A stretch of 64,000 nt of DNA from Hofstenia miamia (taxonomy: Eukaryota; Xenacoelomorpha; Acoela): positions 6,562,409-6,626,408 of the forward strand of contig SCFE01000001.1 in assembly GCA_004352715.1 (NCBI GenBank). Reading direction: 5' to 3'. A model generated the notes under the pieces. It had not been told where the DNA came from. It did no database searches and saw nothing but the letters and a program-made list of their open reading frames with translations. A program made the position numbers and the translations under genes. Below, one piece after another: positions 43,905 through 56,973 of this stretch; the stretch's first letter is position 1; every line of letters starts with the position of its first letter.

Positions 43905-46900
43905 CAATTTACCAAATTTTATTAGTTTTGACTGTTTCATCTCTTGGGCAAAAACACTAAAGTTCGCATGTGGTTTTAATTGCTCGCTCTGCCCATGGAC
44001 GCTTTGAGTGCTTCGTAACATGGTACACTTTTCTAGGAAAGAGACGTAGCCATTAACATTTTCATATCGACTTTAAAGAAATGAATGAAATGTTATTGCT
44101 TCTTGATTGATATTGGATTTGTATCCACTTTTGCATTGAGGAACGCAGCATTTATAAATCATGCGGGGACTAAGAATACATACAAGTGCTTATTATAAAC
44201 GTAAACAAAAATAGAACAGGTTTGATGTGATGCAAATGCATAATTAAGTTTACAATTCAGCCAATGAGCAATGGCCTTATGTTGCCTGAAATTTATCAAT
44301 AATTGATTTGTTTGTTGTCCAGGTGTTATTACTCTAAGCGTTCATGCTCTTCCAATTCGATTATTCCGGGGATTGGCAAATTTCGAGAGTTCAATTGAGC
44401 GCTTTCGCATTAGTCAATTTTTCTACTGACACATTAGGATGATACAAATGATTTCCAAACCATACATCAGTTCAATTAGAGACAATAACATCACAGACTT
44501 TTCTTAAATTTTAACGATTTTTATCTACTAAAAGTTAAGAAAGTAACGCTTATTTAGCTCTTGAATTCCAACAAGCCTGTGAAGGCTTTGGCATTGGCCT
44601 ATGCGTAATTTTCTGTAGCTTTCTTTAATGTAAAATGAATATGCACACCTAAGTTCAACAAAATAGTTTAAATAAGCAGTATAAAATGCGTTTGTTAATA
44701 TTCTTATTTATTACCAAGCAGAGGTAACGGCTGTCCCCACTCCCCTTTCATCCCTCTCTACCCCATATTATATCCCTATTTTCAAAAACTGTTTATGCTT
44801 TATGCTTTATCAGGGCCTTCTTAAGAAGGCCCTGGCTTTATGAAAATATTGGAATATAAATAAATTTTTAGTGGTTTTCATAAGATAAAAACCCTATTTT
44901 CAAAGTTTTCTGCTACTCATGAATCAAAAGTGGCTTAAAAGACTAATACTAATATATATATATATATATATATATATAACATAAAGTTTTTGTGGAAAAT
45001 CTCAAAAATCATTACAATTTTTGAAAGATATTTGATTTTGTATAAATTTCAAACTATACTTTTGAAATAATATAAAAAATATTTGAACCACAACCCATTA
45101 GGTCTAACTGTTGAAAGGCCATTAAATTAGTTTCAAAACTTCCTACAATCACACATATTATTGGTAGATTTATGGCTTAATGGGCATGAAACTTAAAATA
45201 CACTGCATTGTGATTATTGTTATTTTACTCGAATGGAGCATATTGTTTGCCTTTTATTATAAAGAGCAATTGATAAAATGATATTATAAGGACACAGAGA
45301 AAACATTCTATGCAAAATACACACATGGATTTCGTAAATAATCTTCACTGGCTTTAACTGCCTGGGAGAATTAGATACCTAGCGCATAATTTTGCCATCA
45401 AAACTTTGAAATTAGAAAAATGCTAAGCTTTAAGGTAAAGACTGGTTTTTCTGATACTCTTAGTACTATAATTTTCTATTACGAGATAATTGGCCTCATT
45501 TTAAGCAAGTTTTGTGATTAACCGGAAATAATTGGACATCTGGTTTGCTTTAAATCAAAGTTCAGATACTAGCAGCTATCTAGAACTTTATGACATCTAG
45601 TGTTTTATCCAAAAGCTAAAGAATACTTAAAATATTATTGAAGCTTAGAACTTGTTGATACATTGAGGTTTCTAGGTAAAATCAAGCAGATCAAAAACCT
45701 TTTAATCTCATGGAATATAAAGCAAAGTCAGCATCAAGAACTAATACACTATAAATAAACAGTAAACTTACTGCAATTTCACAAAATTACTTTAGAAAAC
45801 TGACATTCATTTTTGTTCATAAAATAGGCTTCATAGAATTACTAAAAAATCATAAAATGGAGAGAGCATGACGTTTTTTACGTTTAGTATATTTCTTTGG
45901 TATTCTTTAAGCATATTTTATAATTTCTCTACGTTTAGAACCCAAGCCTTTGCAAATTTACAAAAAACATATTTGAGGAATAGCCCTAATATATAAAGAC
46001 TCTTATTTGCAAAATATAGCCTTCAGAGTTTAATTCAAACAGACATTTAAACTTTTACTTTTAAAATTTGTAGAGAAATTCAACAATAATTTTACTAAAA
46101 TTTATTTTCTTTGAACTTTCCCCAAGTGAACCTGATGAAATTTTTAGATTTTACATGAAAAGAAAAATAATAAAAGACTGAAGCCGCAAGACATAAGCGT
46201 TTATGACATCATATTTTTGGTGCTAATGGAAAAGAAATTATGCATAATTTTCTAAAAATTGTTTTTAATTTCTGTCAAAAATTATGTATCATAAATTGCA
46301 ATTTACTATAAAATGTTGATTTGCTAACTTGATTTATTTGAAACGACATGCAACCTTTTATTTATAAGCAATTTGTTAAATGTGGAATCAAATCGGTGCA
46401 GGGTATTAAACTCGAAGCTAATAACCGTGTAACTAGTTATCAGATTAAATAATCTCTAAGTATAAAGGCTCTGTAGTATTTACTTTGACAATCCTTTGCC
46501 ATGTTACAAAACAAAATTGACATTTTCGGTCACTAAAAAGTGTTAAATGACTTGTTATGACTCAAAAAGATTATGCGAAATACGTCTTAAATCATAGGAA
46601 TTATCATTATAGAATAGAATATGTTATGTTTTTCATATGCGTGAGGGGTTGGGGTTGGATAAAATCATCCCCTTCCTTATTTTCCGTTCTAGTGACGCAT
46701 TCAGTCTATTGTTTTGCATGTTGTAAGCCCTGAACATTAATCTTTACAAAACAGTTATAATTACTTCAATTTTGAGCATAATTTTGGCTGACAACTGCAC
46801 ATTTTAGTAAGGTATGGATTGATTTATTGTACTTTTAGGTACATCCTTGCCACAAGCTGAATAATGGTCCACAGTGATCATGATCAAAGACATATATACC

Positions 46901-48550
46901 TCATAGAAATATTCACACTCACTAATAAGCCATAACATTCAAAGTAAAGGCCATTGGAGGAGATAAGTTTAGATTAACATTAGAAGGCGACTCAACTTCA
47001 TCGAATTATTATTGGAGAAAAAAATCGACTCAAATCTCTGTAAAAATGCAAAAAGCTAAATTTGATGCACCCACCTTAATTTTTCATAATAATCAAATAT
47101 GTACGAGGAAGGTAAACTTGCCGCAATCTCAATAAGATTAATATTTATAATAATTTTCAGATAATGATGCGGTCTAATGCCCATTAGACAGTCTGTGTGA
47201 GTCCCGTCCAGGCGCAACGTACGTAATGCTATAGGACAAGACTAAACCGCGAGATCGGTGAGAGTCATTACAGATTAGGCAAACCGGCCTGAAATATAGC
47301 AAAAACTAGACCAGAATCATAATTCAAAATCGGGTTGGCCTGCTAGCTCTTTGCTCAAAACAGACGTGACTTGAAATTTTTTACTAGATAAAAATAGAAA
47401 AATGCGAAAAATATAAATGGGAAATTGTGAGAGCTTGTATTCTGCGAATTTTAAATTTTTTCAATTCTTAGGGAATTTCAGAAGTCTGGCCGTGAATTTA
47501 ATCATATCTTCAGTGAAATTTACTTTATTTTTATGGAATGGTAAATTTGTAAATTAAATTTTCATCATTATTAAAATTTCGTAAATAACATTGTAATTAG
47601 CACAGTTTTATTTCCTAAATTCATTCATTTTTAACATTTTCAAGTCTATTAATTAATATTCATCCAGAAATACTTTAATGCATTAATTTCTGAAATACGT
47701 CAGCATAACAAAATTAAAAAATTACATAAATTATGTTAAATTCTGATATTAAAATCTATTTCAAAAAAGAAGAAAAGCTACTCCAATGGATTAGTTCACG
47801 TTCTATGCATTTTTTCACTAAAGCTAATACTACTAGAAAAAAATACAACATGATATCAATTAATAATAATCTTTGTAACAATCAAAATATTTCCTAAAGT
47901 TTCAAATGAGTGCTATAAATGAATAAGATCTTTCTTAAAAATATAAATCTTGCCAATGGGAAATGTTTGGAATTTATTAGAAATTATTCCTAGGCTATCT
48001 AATATAGTTTTCATTTTCGTATTTACTTTTTTCTGACTAACAATAAAAATAAGTTTTTTTTGCATAAATGAGAAGAATATACCACCTGCTGAAAAGCAAT
48101 ATCCTACATAAAGTGAACAGATGCTTAGAAAAGTCATTTAAAGGGTTATGAATCCTAGTAAGAGTTAGGAAGGGCCTCAATTACAAAGCTCCACAACTTC
48201 TTGAGTAATAAAAAAAGTTGAGTAACGGCGGATCCTCCCTCCAAATGAAATAGGGTTAATTCTATAGAGACATTGTGAAAAATCATAATCTAGGTGTGGT
48301 AAATAATGTTTCATTGGTGAAGTGCCATCGACTTGTGAAATCCAAACATTTACAATGGCTAAAATCTCCAAATTTTAATTGTGATGACGTCATCATAAAT
48401 AATAAAGATAGAATCACATTTCAAAACATTCTAAGTTGAGGTGACTGTTATGAAGAATATTTTTGCAAAGTGTTTTGTTTTAATATCATAATCCAATCCA
48501 AAGCTAGATGGAGGGAAGGCAAAAACGTAAAAATAGATAGGCGTGGCTAT
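43905..48550. other. non-coding AT-rich stretch
   Basis: No gene recognised. It contains a perfect 24-bp palindrome at 44811-44834, (TA)n at 44951-44979 and a slightly GC-richer patch at 47160-47330 without recognisable structure. Confidence 0.55.
44804..44841. repeat. 24-bp perfect palindrome between 7-bp direct repeats
   Basis: The palindrome at 44811-44834 begins CAGGGCCTTCTT and is its own reverse complement, with no loop. GCTTTAT is repeated on both sides (44804-44810 and 44835-44841). The end CAGGG is the common hAT terminus. Confidence 0.9.
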
Positions 48551-48562
48551 TAATTTGTTTTT

Positions 48563-49060
48563 TACTGTACCGCTCAATAGAATGAAATGTGCAGATATTG
48601 TTAATGAATATTTTTGTTCAAACTACAATGCATATCTGATATTTTACCCATCAAAATGATCCACCTTCGGAAAGTCTTTCTATAGATAACTTTTTTAAAA
48701 TCAAATATCCTATCAATGGTGGCCTGAGTCTCTTCCCTATATTCTTTAAGTACATATAGTCCCTCGCCCATAGCACATCATATATTCAAATTATTCCGAT
48801 TCATATTACAGCATGCCTTCAATTTGAAAATAAGCAAAACTACCTATCCGTTTACTACATAAGTTGTCATTAGTTTTTGAAGGAATACTTTATAATAGGT
48901 TATTTCCGATCATTACTAACTATATATCTTCATCTCAATACGGTTTTATAAAAAAACATTCACCTATCATTCAATTATTGAAATTAGTTAAAAACCTATA
49001 TTAATCATATGATCAAAATTCTCCAGGATTTCCCTTATATATTGATTAAATGAACAATAG
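48563..49060 (+). pseudogene. LINE reverse transcriptase fragment
   Basis: Plus-strand frames show ADIVNEYFCSNYNAYL near 48595 (linker before RT), then LYNRLFPIITNYISSSQYGF and KKHSPIIQLLKLV (48885-48990), the fingers block in which LINEs have SQYGFRKxxST. The frame stops soon after and the palm with the YADD box is missing. The neighbouring 48430-48560 may be earlier linker. The clade is not clear. Confidence 0.65.
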
Positions 49061-49525
49061 AAGTTGAGTTCTAGTATACACATATGTTCTAATATTTTGC
49101 ACATCACTTTTACATGATAAATGAAACCTGAAAACATCACTTTCCCCTACTGTATACAACAACCACGTTGTTTGAGTGCTCAACTCAATAATTCAACAAA
49201 AATCTAGATTTCTCAATTATTGGCATGATAAAATTTAACACGAAAAAATTCATTAACACAATTATTGATATCATAGAAATAGATCTCATACTAAGTAAAA
49301 TATAATGAGAACTAATGACTTTCACAAAATGACGTCAACTTCTATTATTCTGCAAACAATGACTAGACGTTATTAACTGTGTATAATTAGACAATATTTC
49401 AAAAAATTTGGCAATGGCGATTTGCAATAATAGATATAGTTGAGAAAATTAACTTACTAAATGTGGCAAGATTGAGTCAAATATTAGAAATATTGCATAT
49501 TAAAATCTAAATAATACTTCTGTAG

Positions 49526-49528
<3 letters not shown>

Positions 49529-49568
<40 letters not shown>
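49529..49568. repeat. (TA)n tract
   Basis: About 20 pure TA units. Confidence 0.95.
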
Positions 49569-49572
<4 letters not shown>

Positions 49573-49905
49573 TGCTCATATGTTTCCGACCCCCCTTTCA
49601 TATTGAACAATGATATATTTTTTTATTCAGTTATGTTTACAATAATTGAAAATGTTTCCCAGTAAATAATAAAATATAGACTATATTTTTTAAAATTTTA
49701 GTTTTTTAATAGCTTGTAGCACAACTCCTTATTTTCAAATATGCTGTAGTTTGTTTAGGAAAAAATTTAATAAGGTATGTAATTATTTTGCTCCTGCACT
49801 CCTTCATTAGATTCTGCTTGATTTCAAAAATATTGCTTCCTGAAAACCCGATCTTGCATCGCAGAAGCGTTCTCAATTACACTTAAGCTTTTAGACTAAT
49901 CAGTG

Positions 49906-49938
<33 letters not shown>

Positions 49939-50023
49939 NNNNNNNNNNNNNNNNNNNNNNNNNNNNNNNNNNNNNNNNNNNNNNNNNNNNNNNNNNNNNN
50001 NNNNNNNNNNNNNNNNNNNNNNN
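49939..50023. other. assembly gap (85 N) inside (TA)n
   Basis: Flanked by TA repeats at 49909-49936 and 50030-50058. Confidence 1.
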
Positions 50024-50024
50024 T

Positions 50025-50060
<36 letters not shown>

Positions 50061-50232
50061 TGAATGTAAAAGTGAATTTGTCATTTTACCTGGAAATCTC
50101 ATCTTTCGTGAAAACACCAACTCGACGTCTTAGAAAATATCTTAGGCTTATTAAATGTGATCTGACATCTGAGTAATCTGAACCAACTGCCATCATTTTT
50201 TTCGAACTACTTCATTCTTGCAATAATTTGTA

Positions 50233-51135
50233 ATGGCAGCCGCGCAAGTGTTCTCATCAATGCTAGGGTCAAGTTATTTTGGAAAGTATAACTTCTCATT
50301 AGCCTTTTTGCAGATAGAACTCGATCATGAAAGCTCACTATTGACAACATTTGGTACCCCTTTTGACAGGTATCGATACCTTTGTATGCCTTATGGTTTG
50401 TCAAGTGCTAGTGAGGTTTGTCATCAGCGTGTTCATAAACTGTTAGAAGGGACTGTTCTGTGGCATTAAATCTCGAAAAATAGCGTCACACCAGATCCGG
50501 AGAAGGTACAAGTAGTTGTTGATATGAAAATCCCATCTAATAAATCTGAACTGAAATCCTGGCTTGGAATTGCTAATTCCTTGGCAAAGTTTGTGCCAAA
50601 TATGCGTGTCATTGCAAAACCGCTAATGGATCTTCTGGAAAATGAAGTTGAGTTTGTAGTATCTCCTACAGTTATAGATGCAATTCGGAGAACCACGATT
50701 ATTCTTACTTCAAAACAGGTTCTTCAAATGTATGACCCCACGAAGAAACTCAAAATGTCAGTCGATGCATCACAATAGGCCCTTGGAACGGTTCTACAGC
50801 AGAAAATAACAACGGTGAGTGGAGTCCTATAGAGTATGTTTCACGCACATTATCAGACGGTGAAACTTGATACGCCCAAATTGAAAAAGAAATGCTGTCA
50901 ATATTATTCGTGGCCCAAAAGTTTCATAAATATATTTATGGTTTAGACATTGATGTGGAAACAGATCATCAAGTAGTTGTAGCAATTTTTGACAAACCTA
51001 TTCATAAAATAAGTTTTCGTTTGCAAAGGATGCTGTTACGCTTACAGATGTATTCTTTGCAGGGATCCTACATTCCAGGATGTAAATGGGTGCTTGCTGA
51101 TCCCTTCTCAAGAATGTGTATGCATGTAGCTTAGC
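50233..51135 (+). pseudogene. gypsy RT-RNase H, active site deleted
   Basis: RT palm blocks SSYFGKYNFSLAFLQIELDH and RYRYLCMPYGLSSASEV run to VLWH and a stop at 50469. The text then jumps directly to NSVTPDPEKVQVV, so about 60 residues that should hold the catalytic YVDD box are missing. The thumb follows (KSWLGIANSLAKFVPN near 50555), and RNase H begins SVDASQ with a stop right after at 50778. It continues in other frames with EMLSILFVAQKFHKYIYG near 50890, ETDHQ near 50960 and ADPFSRM near 51105. It cannot make active RT. Confidence 0.85.
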
Positions 51136-51301
51136 TGATTCCGAATATAACTTTGATGAGGCAGAAATGTTTGCTTTAATGTGTTTAGATACCAACGAAT
51201 TTATATCACCGTTTCCTTAAAAAATTCATCATGAAACATCTGATTCAAATCTTTCTAAAATAATAATTTTTGCTAATAAAGTCTGGCCAACCAAACCTCA
51301 A

Positions 51302-52405
51302 ATGTCAAGTCTGCTGCATGTATACAGTTCCTTATCGGAAGACATCTCTGTTGTTAATGATATTGTCTTGAAAGGTGAAGCTATTATTATTATACCAAAA
51401 TCTTTGCAAAAGCTGGTTCTTAACCGCATACATAATGGTCATCTTGGAATTATAAAAAGCAAAAGCTTGACTCGTAATAATGTATTTTAGCAATCAACTA
51501 ACCAAGAGATTGAGCAATTAATCTCAAGATGTTCTGTGCGTATGAATATCAAAATATTAAATCACGTAAACGTTTGTTGCCTCACGAACGACTATCTGTA
51601 CAATGGATGAAAGTTGTAGCTGATCTAATGTGTTTTGAAGGTCGATGTTATCTTGTATTGGTGGACTTTTATTTTCGTTACCTGAGGTGGTGTTAGTATC
51701 TGATAAACAACCTCTGACATTGATTTGTGCATTTAAGTCTGTTTTTGCAAGATTTTGAATCCCGGGTTTTTGATATCTGAGGGTGAGCCAGCTTTTCTGT
51801 GTCAAAAAATGAAAGCACTTTGTCATGAATGGGATATTTGTCCCCTTACTATCTTCGTTATAATGGGCAAACAGAACGCTATGTTCAATTGGTTAAACAA
51901 ATGTTATCCAATGCACGTGCTTCTAAACAAGATTTATATCTCGCTCTGTTAAATTATCAAAATACCATTCATTCAGGAACTGGTTTATCTGCAGCTCCAA
52001 TTTTAATGAATCGTCACTTGCGTACACGTCTTCCTAATTCTAAAATGTTTGACTCTGAAATAAACGCGAACAATGATGAATCACGAAGATTTTCGTGTGG
52101 GGATATAGTTCGAGGGTATGATGTTAACTTAAGACGATGAACTGATTCAAAATTATTATGTCAACCACATGCCGTAGATAATTTATTGTTCAAGCTGAAC
52201 TAAGCATTTGCGCAAAACAAAGGAAGGATTTAAACCACGTTATGATGCTGATGAAACATACTATGGTCTGCCAGAAGCAACGAATATATCTTCTTATGGT
52301 CATTCGTCAATCAATGATGATTGCCAATCTAATGGTAATCGCCCTGAATCTAAAGGATCGGGAGTTGTTGTGGCTCCAATCAAGTACCAAACTGTTTTTT
52401 CTTGA
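51302..52405 (+). pseudogene. gypsy integrase relic and C-terminal tail
   Basis: The zinc-finger end reads LVLNRIHNGHLGI then CSVC near 51530 in shifted frames. The catalytic core shows VADLMCFEGRCYLVLVDFYF (51620-51670), an ISEGEPAF block near 51775 where the second catalytic Asp is replaced, and NGQTERYVQLVKQML near 51850 with the third acidic residue. The tail RKTKEGFKPRYDADETYYG near 52215 ends at a stop at 52405, just before the polypurine tract. Confidence 0.82.
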
Positions 52406-53289
52406 ATAGTGGGAGGATGAAGCATAATTAGTAACTGATATTTACAAGTGTATGGTAAACAACTGCTGGTGTAATTAATTGATTTTTAGCTCTTGAATGC
52501 TAAGTTAGTGGTCAATGTAACATCTTAAAGTATAGTTGGTCTCCGTCAAAAAATCAGCAAAAATTAGCAATAACAAAGCTTAGAACTCATCAAAAAGAGG
52601 TAGCTATTTATAGACGAATATTCGAATAATAAAATGCCATTCGAATAGTGTGGCCTGAACAAATATTCGAATATTCTCAGAAACTCTAAAAATGTGTAAA
52701 CATGGGTGAATACAAGGGACATTTGAGGGGGTTAAGCCCCTCATACAAAGCAAAGATTTGATAAAGTTATTGAAGGAAATGAACAATCCTACTAATAATA
52801 AAGCCCCTTCAAAATCTTAGAAATAGTACCCGCATCTGGTTGTAAACATATTAAGATAAGACACTAAAAAAGCATTAAATAGTCTATTTTAGCAAATTAG
52901 TAAAACATCTGGCGGTTAGGTGCTAAGGGTATTAAGTAAAAAGTGAAGAAACTTATGGACCATCCTCTATACATGTATATATATATATATAATATATAAC
53001 TGAAATAATTCTACTACTACGTGTTACTCTTTCTTAGGATTTACACTTAGCCAAAGGACTCGGAGAACTCCACGGCATAATGTTTGTTGATAAACAGTTA
53101 TCTTGCTAAACATTTTTTCGAAGACCTGATCTTAAATTGGACGACCGTCGACTTACGAAAGTGTTATGATACTATTTGCATAGATACTGAAATGAGCATG
53201 TTTTGTTTATATTATCGTAAGCATGCTGCTGCTGGCATATTCGAAAAATTTGCGATAAGTTTCTGCTGATGACGAACGGAAATGATTCA

Positions 53290-53985
53290 AATCTTTGGCA
53301 CTACTGTTAACCATTCTGAAATTACACTTACAGTTAAACGCTAGTAAAACTGAGACAATCTTGATTGGAAGCCATCAGCAGTTTAAAAAAAGGATGGTAA
53401 CAATAATTTTGGTTCAGCTTAGCTTTAAGGGTGATGTATTCTCAAAGTTATTGGTTCGAAATCTGGTGATGTTTTTAATAATTCGCTTTCTATGTAATAT
53501 GGATCACAAGAAATTACGGCAGTTAAGAAGATATTTGACAGCTGAAGCGGCCATGATATTAGTCCACAGCATGATTATGGTTCAAATCGACAGTTGCAAT
53601 GCCTTATACTATGGAATTCCTGACTCCTTTAAAAGTCTGCTACAAGGATTATATCACTCTGGCGCTGATTACTCTTCATTGGTGAGCCGTGAGGCAACGT
53701 TTCGCGTATAAAGTAGCTCTTCTATCACATAAATTCTTAAAAATTATTGCTCCTTTTAGTTATTTATAAGAGATATTCGGTTGTTCAACTCGCAGAAGTT
53801 GTGCAGGATCATCTATTGGCAGTGAATGCTCATGCCAAAAACATCTCTAGGAGTTTATGTTGAAATATTCGCCATCTCTGGATCGAAGGTTTGGTCCGCC
53901 CTGGCACATAATGTCAAAACTGCACCCACTGATAGTGTCTTGAAGAGCCATTTAAAGGAGTGGCTGTTTTTACAAACATGTGTTT
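53290..53985 (+). pseudogene. CR1/L2-like LINE 3' end
   Basis: The plus strand reads LQLNASKTETILIGS near 53330, the block following the YADD palm, then LRQLRRYLTAEAAMILVHSM and QIDSCNALYYGIPDS near 53510-53630, matching the LVHSxxxSRLDYCNALLYGLP pattern of CR1/L2 elements. After frame changes it ends with FAISGSKVWSALAHNVKTAP near 53870-53930 and LKSHLKEWLFLQTC. It is truncated 5' and broken, and unrelated in position to the gypsy relic next to it. Confidence 0.8.
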
Positions 53986-53999
53986 GATTTGATTTTGAT

Positions 54000-54614
54000 A
54001 CATTAGATTTGGCGTCAGTCAAGGTTTATGCGCCTTATAAGAATATATTTATTAGTGCTATTATTATATACTATAAGAAGATATATCATGAGTATATCAT
54101 GTGTATATATATATATATATTTAAAAAGTCCACCTGTCCACATTTAAAATTACAAGATTCACAGGTCTGAGCTTCCAAGCTAACATTTTGTGGTTAGAAG
54201 GCGCAATTTTAGACCTCGATGGTGCTGCTAATATTTTTTGCTATTGAATTTCGGTAAATTGAATTTATTTCTGCAACTATAACACGGCATGTTGGCATTA
54301 CGACAGTAATCAAATATTATTTTTAGTAAAAAAATATACCTATTAGATTTTTTCAAAGCATAAGTAAATATTAAATTAGGATATTTATCTATCATGCTTT
54401 GTGATTTAGTTAACTTAAATATTGCAATTCAAAGTTTTACCTTAAGATTATTATTTTGCTTCTGTGAAAAGGCACCCTGAAAATGTTCCTCATGAATACA
54501 CTGGATACATAAAATATATGAATTTAAGATGAAAAATTCTGTATATTCACAAATGCGCGGGAATGCATTTAGAAGTTAGCATACAAAATTTGCAAATATC
54601 ATATTGCAATAATG

Positions 54615-54654
<40 letters not shown>

Positions 54655-55555
54655 ATATATATCCAACAAGGCAATGTAACTTTTGTAATACAGCTGCATA
54701 AAGTCTGCGTGGCAAAAATTGAAACAATCTAATGTATTGCTTGATAAAATTTCTTTTTCCCAATAGTCTGTTTTTCACAAAGATTGTAGGAAATTAAAAT
54801 AAACAAAAGCTTCTTTGAAAGAAATCCAATTTGTCATAAAGTCTGTAGGAACCCTAGAATGTTAAGCTTAGAAATCTAAATATAACTGTAACATTAGATT
54901 TTCAATCAACACGTAAGCATAATATCAAAGCCGTTCTTGAATATTACCTGAATTCTTTAGTAGTGAAGGACAACTGCAATTTAATTTGAACAATGCAAGT
55001 ACTAAAGCTAAGACAAACTCAATTTCACAATTAGCAGTTTTTTTGTCATTTTAAGCAAAATGTTTAACATGTCATAGAAAACTTTTTATATTAGCTAAAA
55101 TCTTTAAAAAATTTCGTTCAATGCATTTACTAATTCATACAGAGTCGAAGTTAGAGCCCGACGCCAATAATAAATTCATCGGCGGCGGCAACGCCGCCGG
55201 CGTATACCACGTATGCTGAAAATGATTAAATTTGATTATAAAATTGTCTGAAGACGCTTATACCGTATCTTACAGGCCCACTCACGGAGTTCACATGCAT
55301 GAAGCTACAGTTACGGTGTGTATATAGGCCTATATAAACCTAACATTTTTGTGTATATAATTTTTTTCAGTCAGTCCCGTCACTCTCATAACATTCTGTT
55401 ATGAAAAGTCCTACCTAAATTAAATTACAACGTTGTACGCCGATGGAAATCATCGGTATGTAATTGCTTAAATTAGATTTTTCCAGAAGAGCGGACCTGC
55501 ATAAAGTCAATTTTGAAAAAATACTTTATGTTAGGGTGAAATAAAGTAGTGTTGA
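54000..55555. other. non-coding stretch with TA tracts
   Basis: No gene. (TA)n at 54103-54121 and 54619-54663. A GC-rich hairpin (CGGCGGCG, loop GCAA, CGCCGCCG) lies at 55180-55199. Confidence 0.55.
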
Positions 55556-55907
55556 CCAGACTTGTCAACGAACTGAAGATTCTAAACTCGGCCGACTCGT
55601 TTAAATTTTGAGAAACGTCGGTTCGACTTGCCAAATAAAATCTTTCAATGAGGCTCGTTTCACCTCGATATTTTTTTCCAAAATATTGCGCTCTAAGTAT
55701 TTTTAAATAGTTCTTCCTATTATTGCATGATCATTTCTAAAATAAGATTATAAGAAAGGCATATTGAATGAAAAAATAAGAAAAATCTACATAATCAAAT
55801 TCACAAGCAGTACTATAAATTTGCTTTGTTTAAAAAAGGCTCGTTTTGGGCTCGTTGTATATCAAACACTCTCCGCTCGGCTCAGCTCGGCTCGTTGACA
55901 AGTCTGG
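55556..55907. mobile_element. 352-bp MITE with perfect TIR
   Basis: Both ends read CCAGACTTGTCAACGA inward, a 16-bp perfect TIR. TGTTGA is duplicated at 55550-55555 and 55908-55913. No coding capacity. Confidence 0.93.
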
Positions 55908-56973
55908 TGTTGATTCATATCAGGATTTTTAGATCTGGTATATCAGGATGAATCATCATAAACCAGGTCAAGGTTAAAACAGGATCGAAAGATCAATTAT
56001 GTTTTGATACCCATAATTACTTAACTACCTTCCTTCATTACATATGTGAAATGTGTCATGTACTGGCGTAGAACATCAAAAATGATCGACGTGAATTCCA
56101 ATATATAATTACTATAATCTATTTAAGCAATTACACTAGTATTATAATTGGTATTTATCAAATCGCATCTTAAATACAACCAATATGTTACTATGGTTGC
56201 ATGACTATCTAACTTCGCAAATAATTATTTACTAGAATGTTACGTTTTTTTGAGAATATTAAAATAAATAAAACTGATGTTTGCATTCAGCCACAGTGTA
56301 AAAGAAAAGGCAAATATTATTCGAGAAGAGGACGTTGTTATTTTTATAACATCCCTTCTTCAATGAAAATGAGGATTAAACAGATTTAATTCAGTTTAGG
56401 TTTGATATCAAAGCAGGTCAGGTCTGAAGTACAGATGAACTCATTGCCAAAATAAAGTCGAATTTTTATATGAAATTTTCGCAGCATACAGGCTGAATGG
56501 TAAATTGGCCAAAAAATATTTGACCATAGGCGACCTATATAGAATAGCAAACATTCTAACCAAATCGACCAAGCACTGCATAAAAGATGTAAACCATTCA
56601 TTTTCATTAAATGTTCAATTGATTTTCAGAAACAGGTTTCTCAACAGTTTCAAATTTTAATCCATTTCATAGTTTGTAATAGGGAGGATGGTTTAATAAC
56701 AAACAAATTTTTTACTATTACAGCAAGTTTCACTTGAAAAATATACGCTATGCACTCCAGTATAATTTTGTTGGCCACAACTATATGCCAATTTTCAATA
56801 TTATTAACATTGTCGAACTTTGCGTTTTCTGCTAAATCATGTATCACCGACACATAATTTTTTGCTTAGAGTGACCTTACTCAATCAAAGTCTTAATATG
56901 CGACTCGATTCGATCGGTTTACAACTCTAAATACTGGCAGAAGCAGACGTCAAAAATGCAAAACCGCAAATTT

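Larger units (their letters stand above)
50220..52417 (+). mobile_element. Ty3/gypsy pol relic with polypurine tract
   Basis: The order RT, RNase H, H2C2 finger, integrase, tail is kept, on the plus strand. A GTGGGAGGA polypurine tract at 52409-52417 is followed by TGAAGCAT, a likely LTR start. No matching 5' LTR, gag or protease was seen. Stops and frameshifts are frequent. Confidence 0.85.

Noticed and set aside
47160-47330. Possible tRNA or SINE head.
   Set aside because: No A/B box pair and no cloverleaf could be drawn.
56386-56853. Two minus-strand ORFs of about 70 codons.
   Set aside because: Composition typical of chance AT-rich frames; no motif or splice context.
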